From positions 84,200-148,199 of the forward strand of contig JASJFT010000109.1 of the NCBI GenBank assembly GCA_030770425.1: a stretch of 64,000 bases of DNA, in the 5' to 3' direction. This stretch comes from Darksidea phi (Eukaryota; Ascomycota; Dothideomycetes; Pleosporales; Lentitheciaceae). Shown piece by piece: positions 1 through 11,613 of the stretch; position 1 is the stretch's first letter, and each line of letters begins with the position of its first letter. The notes beneath the pieces were generated by a model. That model was not told where the DNA came from. It saw only the letters and a list, made by a program, of their open reading frames with translations, and did no database searches. The position numbers and the translations under genes were made by a program.

Positions 1-2629
1 ATATTTCTTATACTTAAAGAGATCTTCTAAGTAGATTAAAATATCGTCTATATAAGTAATATAGATTTTATTAATTTTATTCTTAAGTACTTAATTAATA
101 TAGTATTAAAAGATTATTAACCTATTATATAGTTTAAAAGATAGAATATAATATTTATAATTTTTATATTATATTTTAAAAGTTATAAGATCTTCTATAT
201 TAGAATTTAGTTTAATATAATAAAAGACTTAATATATATCTAGCTTAATAAATACTTTTACTTTAGAGAGTTATATTAGTATTTTATTAATTAAGAAGAT
301 AACTATAATATTCTTTTTTATAATTATATTAATTTTTTAATAGTTAATATAAAATTTTTATCTCTCTTTTAGCTTTTTAGTAAATAGAATAAATAAGATA
401 AAGTTAGTATTACTAATTATAATAAAGTCTTTTTTTAAATACTCTTCTAAGTAAGTTTTTAGTAGCTTTAGATATTTAAGGGATATATTATAAAGTAGAC
501 TTATATTAAACTTACTTATATTATTTTTAAAAATAATTTTATAATTAATATTCTTTCTTTTAGAAGATAGCTTATCTAAGTTAATTTTAAAGAAGTAGTC
601 TAGAATAACTTCTATATAATCTTTATAAGGAAGCTTCTCTATTATTATATCTTATATATTTTATTTTATTAAATCTTTTAATTATCTATTTCTAATTAAT
701 AAGTTAACTTTATATAGATTAGTAATTTTTAGTATAATTTTTTTTTTATTTATAAGCTTCTATATATTAGAAGGCTTAAGAAAATATATATTAAACTTAT
801 TACTAGTAATTTACTCTAGTAGATTATTAGAAATAAGTATTACTTTTTTTTTTCTATTATTTTTTTAATAATCTTATTAGTTTTTCTTAAATTTAGTATC
901 TCTTAAATTATTATTGGTATTACTATCTATATTCCTCTATATTTTCTTAGAAATAACTTACTAATTCTCTATTATTTATAATAAGGCTTTAGTAGGCTTA
1001 TAGATCTCCTCTTAGAAGATTATAAGAGCTTTAATAAGAATTTTTAAACTAAGTATTAGATTCTTTCTAAATAAGTAGACCTTCTTCTATACTTTAATCT
1101 ACTAATTAATTAAATTATTATAATATAAGATATTATTTTAATATTCTAGCTCTAGCTTTAGATCTAGTTTCTTTATAATAATTAGATTATATTTTATCTA
1201 CTTTAAAGTATTATCTAGCTAGTATAAAGTCTAGTTATAATAATTAATTAAGAATTAGATTTACTTAAAGAATTTTCTTTTAAGTATTATATTATAGTAC
1301 CCGAGCTTATAGAAGAGGAATTAAATAAATATATTTTTTTTTTAGATTAATAGATTAGCTTAGATAGTTATATTAATTAAATAACTATATTTTCTATTAA
1401 ATTTATTAAGAAGAATTAGTTTCTTTAGTTAATAAAAGACGGACTTTAGCTTTTTCTTTACTACTTTTAAATATTTAGAGTAGACTAATAAGTATATATT
1501 AGTATTACTATTTACTAATCCTCTTAGTTATATAGCTAGACTATTTATTATAAATTAAATAGAGAGTATAAATAATTTTAAATTAATAAACTATAGTATC
1601 TTAATAAGCTATTAATAATTAAGAGATTTAATTACTCCTATATAGACCGCTAGAGAGAAGCCCTTCTTTAATAACTTTTATTTTTTAATACTATAAAGAA
1701 GATATTAAAGTTATACTTTAAATTACTTTTCTTTTTATATAAAGAGTTTAAATAAGCTCCTTTCTTAGAATTATTAAGAAAGATAGTATTAACTTCTACT
1801 TTTATAGTATTTTATATTACTTTATATATAATATAATTAGAATAGTTTTATTACTTCTTTCTTTTTCTATAATTAAAGTAATAGTCTTATTTCTTATACT
1901 TTTTAAAAGAGTAGTTATAAAGTTTAAATATATTTTTAAAGTAAATAGACTTCTTTTCTAACTTATTAAAGAAGGGTTTACTTATAGTTAACTACTTTTT
2001 CTTAAAAATAACTAATTAATTACTTTAAATAAGTTAGACTTTTTAATATTAATTATATTTAAGTAATACTCTATTAATTAAAGTTATATATTTATAGAGC
2101 TTATTAAAGATAAAATTACTATTATTAAATAAATCTATCTTATTTTTTAGATTAAAGTAGAGCTTATCTATAAATTCTTTATTCTACTAGTAGTAAGATA
2201 GATAGATCTTTATTATTAAATATTTAAAATTCTTAATAAAGTTACTAACCTTACTAAATATACTTATATATAGTTAATAGAATTTAACTTTTATCTTCTT
2301 TTTTATATAGGGATTTTTATAGTAGCTTTTAATATATTATAATAGGTCTATATTAGATATAAAATCTACTTCTTCTTCTTTAGAATTTAGCTATATCTAA
2401 ATATAGTCTTTTACTAGATCTACTAATTAGAATATAATATAGATTTAATAAATCTTAGTTATCTACTAGAGGATTTCTTATATATACTAGTTCTTATTAA
2501 TAATAAGTTTCTATTCTATATTATAGAGCTAGTTTTTTAATTTAGACTCTTTATTATTTTTAAATAAAATAGGATTAGAGTAGAATATAGTCTTCTAGAA
2601 GCTAGAGATTTATAGGGAGTTACTTTAGT
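1..2629 (-). mobile_element. Ty3/gypsy retrotransposon remnant, 3' part (RIP-mutated)
   Basis: This AT-rich block is the pol part of a gypsy-type retrotransposon read on the minus strand. Near base 40 the minus strand reads YIDDIL, the reverse transcriptase active-site box, preceded by a recognisable fingers/palm stretch (about 60-120). The element runs off the left edge of the window, so its 3' LTR is not seen. Almost every CpA and TpG has become TpA, leaving in-frame TAA/TAG throughout. CpG is also very rare here, unlike in the copia element inserted at 2,630, which suggests this is the older layer. It resumes at 8,275. No gene could be expressed from it. Confidence 0.75.
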
Positions 2630-2870
2630 TATAAGTAGGTAGGGGTATAGAATAAATATATTAAGTTATCTAACTATCTAGCTAGGGCGCGAGTAGAGGG
2701 CCTTATATACGAGTCGCGCTAGATCTAGTAACTAGAATAATTACTATAAATTACTATATAGTTACTATAAGCTAGGGTATAGTTATAGCTAGTATATAGT
2801 TATAGTAAATTAGTATAAATTATTATATAAATAGAATAATTATATAATATATAGCGCTAGGCTACTTATA
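2630..2870 (-). repeat. copia LTR (3' LTR in element orientation)
   Basis: This 241-bp direct repeat of 8029-8269 differs from it at about five sites that I can see, all C/T or G/A transitions, with this copy the less mutated. Because LTRs are identical at insertion, the differences are later mutations, apparently RIP rather than ordinary drift. Confidence 0.9.
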
Positions 2871-5800
2871 TACCCCTCTTAGGTTTAAACGTAGATTCGA
2901 AGCTAAAGTTTATTTTTATTTATTTTAATTTAGTTTTTATTAGTTTTTAGAGATTAATTTTTAAAGCTTATTATTAGCTAATAGATCCCCCTCTCCTTAT
3001 AAGCGTAAGGAGCTATATTATAGGCCGAGAACTAGTCTCTATATTAGTATAGTACTAGGTAGGTAGCTACTACCGTCGTAGTATATATAGGTTCCTTATA
3101 TAATTAAACGTCTCTAGAGGTATAAGATCCTTAATTTTACTTTATATAGTATACTAATAGAATTAGTATACTAGTTTATTAGTTATAAAGTCTATATAGT
3201 TGGTTATAAAGCCTATATAGTTAGCTATAAAGCCTATATAGTTAGCTAAGACGTCTATATAGTTGGCTAAGATACCTATATAATAGGAAAATCCTTAAAG
3301 TTTAGGAGTAATACCTAGTTCTCGTATTTCTATCTAGGTAGTAATTTAGTAAGGTCGTTAGCTAGCTAACTATTTAATAAGATATATAAGATATTAATAT
3401 TACCTAATAGTACTTCCTAATAAAGCTAGTAATAATAGATATTAATATACTATACTATAGTCTTAAGTCGTAGGGTAGATAAGATAAGTAACTAAATTAT
3501 TTACTAATTATCGTAGTATATTAATTATTCATAATCTAGATCGAATCCGATATATTTAAATACTCTCTATTACTATATTAGCTTAGTACTAGCTAACGAG
3601 ACGGCTATTAGTTCTATCTTAGTCGTTAATTTTATAATATATTATTATAGTATAGCCTTCTAATTAATAGATCTACTAAATAGAAAGAATATATATTCTT
3701 ATAAGCTCTTTTAGATAGTCTTATAATCGGCGAAGGAGACGTCTAATACTTTATAGAAGTTAGGTATTAGTTTAAGCGTAAGTTTATTAGTAATATATAC
3801 TAATTCGATAGATATTAACGTATTATAGTATATTACTCGATTCTTTATACCTAGTAGATAGGTAATCGTTTAATAGGTAGTATCTAGGTACTATTACAAA
3901 GGATTTATAAGAAATTTAGCTAGTTTTAAGTAAGCTTTTAAGATATCTAGACGGGTAGCTCCTACTATATAGCTAATTAATCTAACTAGCTATATATATC
4001 GTTACTTAATTAAATCTATTATTTTATTCTCTAAGGGTATTAGTTTCTTAAATAGTAATAGTATAGTAGGTAGCTTTAAATAGGACTTTAATAAAGAATA
4101 CTTCTAAACGAACTTCTCGATATACGCGCTTTATAATAGTTAAATCGAGCTACTATCGCGGTCTCTAAGAGTTTAAATACTATAAAAGGTCTATAGTTCT
4201 CCTAGAGATCTAATCTTATATTATTATAATAGCTTATACTTAAATTTATATAGGGTAGCTATATATACTAGTATACTAAGGACGACGATATTATTAACGA
4301 AGAAGAAGACTAGTAGCTTCTTATTTTTCTATAAGTAGGGAGCGTTTTTAATAGGTATAAGGCCTAGCTCTATAAGTATTTTAGTAAGCTCTTTATACTA
4401 GAGTAATAGAGAGGTCTTTAGGCTATAAAGCGCTTAGTATAGTTTCTATAGGTAATTAGAATTAGAGAATCCTTTTAGTTAATAGTAATAGATTAGTATT
4501 AATAGCTTAGCGTTGGTAAACGCGTTAATAGTATTATATTAACGAATTTCTATATTAAAGTAGGCGGTAATAGCTACTAAAGCTCGAAATATTCGAATAG
4601 CTAACGTAGTAGTATAGGTATCTTCTACTATTATTTATAGATTACCGTATATATAGATCTAAGTTTTATATTTTAATAGGTAGCCTTAATTATTAAGTTT
4701 ATATTTATATACCTATATTAGTAGAAGAACTTTATTATCTTAAATATATTAAGTATTATATTCGTCCTAGGTTATCTACTCGTAGGTTTCTTTATATTTA
4801 ATCGTTACTAGCTCTTATTATATAGTTTATAGGAAGCCTTTCTTATAGGGAGATAGTAATTTTATTATATCCTTATAGTATTTTAGTTTTACTAGTAGCT
4901 CTATATATTTAAATCGTATTTTTAGTATTATTACTAAGGTAGCTATATAGGTTAATTAGTAAGCGTTAACGAAGAAGCTAAAGTTCTTCTATATAAACTT
5001 CTTCTTTACTACTCTAGTTAATCCTTTAAGTAGAATATAATATTAATAAAGGTTAATATTTATTAGTTCTCGATACTCTATATAATTTAAATTAGGCTTA
5101 GTTCTATACTTACGCTTTAAGGGTCGATTTAATAGCTATAGTAGTAGCTTAAATAAAGCTATTTTTAACGAATTTAATATTAGAAGCTAATTCGATATAG
5201 GTTTCTAAGTAGTTGCTCGAGTAGTAGTATAAATAGTAGTCTAAGTAGAAACTTAGATAGTAGGTTCTATAGCTTCTATAGGAGATATATATTTATCTTC
5301 TAGTAAGACTTCTAAAGAAGTATCCTTACTACTTAGCGTAGATAAGTAATATTTATAAGCGAATTATTCTAGCTTAAAGCCTTAAAGAAGGGGATTTAAA
5401 TTATCTTAAGGTTAATAGAATAGATTCTCTTAAAATATAATATCTCTTATACGAATTACCTTACTACTATAAGCTTTACTTTTTACCTTTAGTATCTAGA
5501 TTCTATAGATATTTAATAAATCGTAGCTAACTAGATATCTTACTAATACTTATAGGCTAAGCTTATCGCCTCTAGGTATCTATTTACGTAGTATATAGGC
5601 TTTATAACTATAAATATATAGATAAGCTAATAATAGCTTTTTCTAATATACGATTTTAAATAGTATTTTCTAGTTTAGTACTTGTATAGGTATTCGGTTA
5701 AGTAGATAGACTACCGTTCTATAAATCTTAGGGCTAAGAGCTAGTAGAAGATTTATCGTAATTTTTATTAAGTAGCTTCTCTTAATTAGGCTTCTACCTA

Positions 5801-8015
5801 AGCGTTTAGTTAAGTTATTTTATTCGATAGTATAGGGCGCTTATATCTATAATTTAATTCCTTCCTATAGGTAATAGGCTCGAGCTAAATCGTCTAATAG
5901 ACTATAGCCTCGCTCGTTATTAGCTATTAGAAAGATAATAGTTATATTAAATTCTTATTTAATAGCTCTATCTAGCTACTTAAGCGTTGCCTAAAGAGTA
6001 GACTTATCGCGCTTAGCTATTATATAAACTATATATAGTTTTAAGAATAGATCGAACGTATAGAATATATATTAATAGCTATTATAGGTTAGTATATCGA
6101 GCTTAATTAAATTAATAGCTATAGTTTCGAATAGTTGGCTAGTACCTAGTTTATAGCCAAATCGACGAGAGATAATCTAATAGGCTTTATTCTATAGGTA
6201 CTCCTTATAATAAATTATTTTAGGAGCTATTATACTATTATCTATATAAAGGTCTATAACGTTACTAGCTAACTAATTAATTATATTACTATTTAAATAA
6301 CCTATAAGTAGGTAAAGTTATAGCTTACTTAATAATCTAGGTTAAAGTAGTAGAGCTAAGATTTATAGTCGACGTTAATTAGTAGTAAATACTATATATT
6401 AAGTAGGTTATAGAGGTTTAGTACGATAGACTATAAGCTAGTATTCGTCGACCCTAGTAAGTTTCGTAATATTCTAAGGTTAAGTCCCTAATTAATATAG
6501 AACATTCCTTCCTAAGTCGAAATAGATATTTAATAAGGATAGCTATAATAGTAATACTAGACTAGTAAAGAAGCTAGGGATTAGGACTACTCGTTTAAGC
6601 GTTATCTTTTTTAGGTCTTAAGGTATTAATAGGGATATCTATACGTTTCCCTAGGTCTAAATAGCTATCTCTAAGCCTTTAGCTAGAATAACGTCGTCGG
6701 GTAAAGCTAGAGCTTTCTATTAGAACTTAGTAGGGTTATTATAGATATAGATATCTATAGCTAGATCTAGCGTCTAGGAATAGAGAAGCGGATAGATATT
6801 ATTAGCTATTAAGGTATTATATACTACTAAGAATATAGCGTAGGCTTCGTATTTATACTATAGTAGATTATTATCTATATTAATTTCTATTATATTAGCT
6901 ATATTATTATTCTAGCTAGTCTACTTTTATTATTTATAGTATTTATTCCTCTCGCGTATTTTAGTTAAGATACCCTTCTTATTCTTAGCTTCGAAATTAA
7001 CTATTTTCTTAACCTTTTTAGGATCTTTCGTAAATTCTCCCTTATATAGTAAGATATCGATATACTAGTATTATCCCTAGTAGTATAGATCTCCGTATAG
7101 GTACGGCTTTAATAACTTTAATAACTTATCGTTTCGTTATCTCTTTTTATTATATAGAGACTATTCTTAATTTAGTATAGCCGCGAATATACTATTACTA
7201 ATATTTAGCTTTATAGTCTACGTTATTCGGTAATAGCGTAGGTAGCTAGCTAGTAGATTAGGTAATATAGGATTAATCGAGCTATTCGAACTAGCTTCTA
7301 TATTAAATACTATAATAGATATAGTAGCTATATAGCCTAAATTAATCTATTTAATAGCTTATATTAGATTCTTATATAGCCGATATCCTAATACTTCTAG
7401 TAGGTTAAGCTACGTAGCTTAATTATAGACTATTAGGAAGGTTATATCTTATTCTTTAAGATTCTCTCTATACGCGTATAGTATTTTAGTTAAGTTATAT
7501 ACCTTCTAAACCTCGTATTCTTAATTAGCTAATAATAGAGTAAATAGTTATTTTAAAGCCTTAAGCTAATTATATAGCGATTTCTAATTCTTAATTTAAT
7601 AGATAAGGTCTTTAGCTAGTATATTAGTTATATAAGCTTTAATTTAACCAAACTTATCTTTAGTTCTATAGTATTCCTTTAGCTCTATATAGTAGAGATT
7701 TAGGTCCTTAGTATACTAAGGGGTTATTATTAAGCTAGGTTTAGTTACTAATAACCTATCCTTATTAATAGGTAGCGTAGGATTAATAGGGCGTTTAGAC
7801 TTATTTAGCTATATAAAAGCTTTAGCTTTAGAATCGATATACTCCTATATATTAGCTACCTTAGCTAGCCTTTATACGATATAGATCTATAGGTCCTAAT
7901 TATATAGACCTTAGAGAATAGTAGCTAAACTAGCTTTAGATATAATAGGCGACGAGGTCGTTATTTTATTATATAGAGAAAGATAAAATAGGTCGTATAA
8001 TATAGACGAATTAGG
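2871..8015 (-). pseudogene. copia gag-pol polyprotein remnant
   Basis: This is the internal coding region of the copia element, read on the minus strand and destroyed by stops. Two landmarks are clear. At about 4,280-4,315 the minus strand reads FFVNNIVVLS, the reverse transcriptase VDDI box with Asp changed to Asn. At about 3,665-3,745 it reads like the copia RNase H signature (ASFAD...S..GY.F.L...PI), here VSFADYK followed by a stop and YIFFLF. The RT-then-RNase H order agrees with copia. CpG is still frequent here while CpA/TpG are nearly gone, so mutation was selective for CpA. Integrase and gag must lie at higher coordinates but I did not resolve their borders. Confidence 0.75.
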
Positions 8016-8028
8016 CCGGGCTTATAAC
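8016..8028 (-). other. half-tRNA(iMet) primer binding site of the copia element
   Basis: Directly next to the right LTR the plus strand reads CCGGGCTTATAAC. This is the anticodon-stem/loop side of an initiator tRNA-Met (GGGCTCATAAC) with the CAT anticodon changed to TAT, a CpA to TpA change. On the element strand it is GTTATAAGCCCGG. Copia and Ty5 elements are known to prime reverse transcription from the cleaved 5' half of this tRNA. It is a primer site, not a tRNA gene. Confidence 0.8.
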
Positions 8029-8269
8029 TATAAGTAGGTAGGGATATAGAATAAATATATTAAGTTATCTAACTATTTAGCTAGGACGCGAGTAGAGGGC
8101 CTTATATACGAGTCGCGCTAAATCTAGTAACTAGAATAATTATTATAAATTACTATATAGTTACTATAAGCTAGGGTATAGTTATAGCTAGTATATAGTT
8201 ATAGTAAATTAGTATAAATTATTATATAAATAGAATAATTATATAATATATAGCGCTAGGCTACTTATA
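8029..8269 (-). repeat. copia LTR (5' LTR in element orientation)
   Basis: The second 241-bp LTR, direct repeat of 2630-2870, is followed by the TTAGT target duplication. As the 5' LTR on the minus strand it would have held the promoter. It carries more C-to-T and G-to-A changes than its partner. Confidence 0.9.
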
Positions 8270-8274
8270 TTAGT

Positions 8275-10755
8275 AGTTTTCTATAATATTCTCTTTCTAA
8301 ATAAGGACTTATATTCTATTATCTAAGATAATAGTTATAAATTTTAGTAGAATTAATAGAGACCTTATAAAGATAGTTTATTTCTTTCTTCTAGTAAGAG
8401 GTAGTCTCTTTAAGCTTATTAATAACTTATAAAGATCTTTATAAGAAGGACTAGATAGTAAAGAACTATATAATACTAGTAATAGAAATAGAATTAGATT
8501 AACCTTTTATACTTTTATTAAGAAAACTAATCTAAGAGTTAGATATTAGATTAAGTCTTATTAAAATCTTTTAAGTAGTTTAGATATTTATAGAGTTTTA
8601 TAAAGACTAAAGCTTATATTATTTAAAAGTACTATAGTAGAAGGGTATCTTATCTCTTTAATAACTTATTTATTATTAGGATTATATTATAATAGTAAAG
8701 TCTTAAAAGTAAACGTAGAGCGAGTATTATACTAAAGGAGGATTATTAGTCTAGCTTTAGTATAAATAGTTATAGAGGAGGACTACTTAAGATTCTCTTT
8801 TAAACTTTATTATTAATTTATAATCTTCTAGTACTATTAAAGTTTCTTCTTTAGTTTAATAACTATATTACTAAGAATTTTCTAATATTATAAGTACTTA
8901 TTAGTAAAAGATTTTATATAGAAGTTTTTAATAATAATACCTATACTAAGTATAATTACTAATCTTTAGATTATAGCTAGACGGAGACTATTATCTATTA
9001 AGATATTAATTACTAGATTTAGATCTTTTTAGATTTTTAATATTTCTTAAACTATATTATAATTAAGAGAAATCTCTTATTCTTTAGTAGTTATTAAATA
9101 AAATATTCTAAGCTAGTCGTCTTCTTTAAGTAATTAAAGTCTTTATATATAGTAATTAACTTCTTACTCTATATTCTTTAAAGAAATATTATTATCTTTT
9201 TAGTAAGAGTAAATAGCTTAAAGAGACTTAAAATTAATCTATATTTATAAATTAATAAATCTTTCTAACTAAGTTAAAGTACATATATTAGTTAATTAGT
9301 ATTTATACTTTTTATTTATAGATAGAGATCTTTAGCTTCTTAAGTATATACTCTTAGCTTTACTTAGAGCTCTACTTATAGTTTTATTCTTTTCTTTATC
9401 TTTTTTTTATAAGGAGACTTTATAAAAGAGGGACCTATTTAGTAAAATAAACTTAAAAAGGTCTACTTAGCTTAGAGAATCTACTATCTTATTATTATAC
9501 TAATTTAGTAATCTAGTTAATTATATAAAGATAAGTTAGTTATAGGATTTAAGATATAGATTTAACCCTATATAATACTTTTATAGATTTTTTCTCTCTT
9601 AAGAGAAATACTAGATACTTTAGTAATATTAAAGCTCGAAGTAGTTAATTTTAAGACTTATCTAAGGAAGTACTATATATTACCTACCCTAAGTACTATA
9701 AATCTTTAGGAATTTAAGAATTAATATTTAGCTACTATCTTTAGTTAAAAATTAGAGATCTTAGAATAATATAAGACCCTAGGACTAAGTATAATTAACT
9801 AGAAATTATAATAGCTAAAGTAACCTTCTAATTAACTAATAATAGAATTAGTATATTAAAGCTATCCTAAAATAGTACTATAAGGGTATAAGAATAGGGG
9901 GTTCTTATATTTAAATAGAGCTTAGTATACTAAATAAGCTAACTACCTATTAGACTAATCCTTAGAATTATCTAATCTACTAATTAAAATAGAAAATAAG
10001 TAAAATAACTAGATTATCTAGGAAATAGGCTATAATAATTATATATAGACTTCTAAATACTTTAGTAAATAAATAGCCTTTTATATCTTCGTATATAATT
10101 ATTTAATATAATAGATAAGTACTATTATTTTAGTTTATAGTTTATTATTAAGTAGAAAAACTCTTCTATAATAGTATAGTTACGTAATATAGCTTTTTCT
10201 TAAAAAATAATAATAATAATTAGTCTTATAAATTTATAATAGTTATTTTACTTTTAAAAAGATTAATATACTTATATATTAAATAAGAATTTAAATTTTA
10301 TAAATATCTTAATATTTTATAAATAATTCTAAGTAGATACTTACTAAAAGTATAATAAAAAATTAGAGTTTTATAAAACTTAAGTATTATTATTTTTATT
10401 ATCTATATTATCTCTTTAATTAATTAGTTATTATTCTTTTCTTATATTTTATAATAATATAATTAGAATCTTTCTATTTATATACTTACTTTTTTAGCTA
10501 TAGTATTTTTATAACTATTAGTATAGCTTTTTTAAACTTCTTTAGACCTAGGGTCTTATAAATATAATCTTTCTTATTAGGTTAGCTTTACTAGTTAGTA
10601 TTATTTAAATAGATTATACTTAAAAGCTTTTATTTATCTTAAATACTATCTTTATATATATTCCTATATATTTTTTAATAATTAAGACTTTCTAGATATT
10701 TAATTAATTCTACTTTTACTTATTAATAATAGATAATAGTATTATAATAAAGTTA
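8275..10755 (-). mobile_element. Ty3/gypsy remnant, 5' part of the element begun at 1-2629
   Basis: After the copia target duplication the old AT-rich, CpG-poor sequence resumes, with the same composition as 1-2629. Since that part ends in reverse transcriptase on the minus strand, this stretch should hold its gag/protease region and 5' LTR. The decay is too great for me to name motifs, and the partner LTR is outside the window, so the 5' border is not defined. I place it near 10,755, where CpG becomes common again. No intact gene is visible. Confidence 0.55.
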
Positions 10756-11020
10756 GAAAGCGGCGCCTCTTTAGCTTCGTACTAGCTTACCCTATATTAG
10801 CTCTAAATCGTCTCCTTTTCTCTAGTAACGGTTATCTACTCCCTAACGTAGTATCTATTTCTAAAGTAGGTATTTACCTTTATATAACCCGGCTTAAAGT
10901 CCGCTTACTAACTCGAATTAGAGGCCCCGTTTAATACTAGTCTAGATCTATTCTTACTTAGGTATATACTACGTTAACGCGGCTATATATATTACTATTA
11001 AAATATTATAACGTAACTTT
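10756..11020. other. RIP-mutated single-copy margin of the AT block
   Basis: CpA and TpG are absent here, but CpG is frequent, unlike in the adjoining retrotransposon. The sequence turns abruptly normal at 11,021, in the middle of a recognisable BTB-domain reading frame. I read this as former unique sequence, probably including the missing 5' part of that gene, mutated by leakage of RIP from the neighbouring repeats. Confidence 0.5.
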
Positions 11021-11398
11021 ATCACCAATCCGGAACGATGGCTCGGAAAGAGCCTATATTTTTAGAACCTGCTGTCGAGAGAATGGGGAGACAAGCAGGA
11101 GGACAACTCCTACTCTATTGAAACCGACACCTACATCTTCGAGTACATCCTCCGGTATCTCCGTACGGGAGTCCTTCCAGTTTTCTACGATGCGAAAGTA
11201 GGCCACGACTTCCCACTATATTACGCCCCCCTGGCTGAAGCTAAGTATTTCGCCATCGATAGGCTGGAGAAGTGGCTGAGCCACGGGAAATACCTCGAGG
11301 CTGTAAGGATTCACTATCTCGCGACCGAGACCCGGGATCGCCTACTTACGGAGGAATATCTTAAGAGTATACCCGGCGGTGACCAATTTAAAGGTTAA
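11021..11398 (+). pseudogene. BTB/POZ (KCTD-like T1 domain) gene remnant
   Basis: The plus strand keeps one frame from 11,021 to a TAA at 11,396, broken only by TAG at 11,063. The protein matches the tetramerisation-type BTB fold: an NPERW start, ETDTYIFEYILRYLRTG in the middle, and EAKYFAIDRLEKWL near the end. The family mediates oligomerisation, often as adaptors for cullin-3 ubiquitin ligases or in membrane channels; the role here is unknown. The first strand of the domain and the start codon are lost in the RIP-mutated margin upstream. The internal TAG fits CAG changed in CpA context, so RIP spill-over probably killed a single-copy gene. Confidence 0.75.
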
Positions 11399-11613
11399 TA
11401 ATTACGCGAATAGAATAGTAAAGGTGCTTATAATTTCCCCTATATTTCTTGTATTAAATATACTCTATAAGGAGAGTGTAAGATACGACTATAGGCCCCG
11501 CCCTCTTCTATATCTACATTATCAAATCCGAATCGTAACTCCAATAATAAAAGGGAAAAAGTTATGATGACGTCGTAGTCCACCGTTTATCTTTCATCTT
11601 GACTCCCCATTAT
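11399..11613. other. intergenic, 3' flank of the PKS-NRPS gene
   Basis: This is a moderately AT-rich spacer between the BTB remnant and the stop codon of the minus-strand PKS-NRPS. It must hold the PKS-NRPS 3' UTR. I see no further gene or repeat. Confidence 0.5.

Larger units (their letters stand above)
2630..8269 (-). mobile_element. complete but dead Ty1/copia LTR retrotransposon
   Basis: A 5,640-bp element is bounded by two 241-bp LTRs and flanked by a perfect 5-bp target duplication (TTAGT at 2625-2629 and 8270-8274). It lies inside the older gypsy remnant. The ends read TATAAG...CTTATA, which are TGTAAG...CTTACA with both terminal dinucleotides changed in CpA/TpG context. Orientation is minus: a purine tract (AAGAGGGG, complement of 2873-2880) adjoins the left LTR and a tRNA-like primer site adjoins the right LTR. 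Reverse transcriptase lies upstream of RNase H, and LTR length and primer type fit copia. All frames are full of TAA/TAG stops. Confidence 0.9.

Noticed and set aside
8016..8028. Possible tRNA gene fragment
   Set aside because: Only the anticodon arm matches, no other tRNA arm is present, and it sits exactly next to an LTR. It is a primer binding site.
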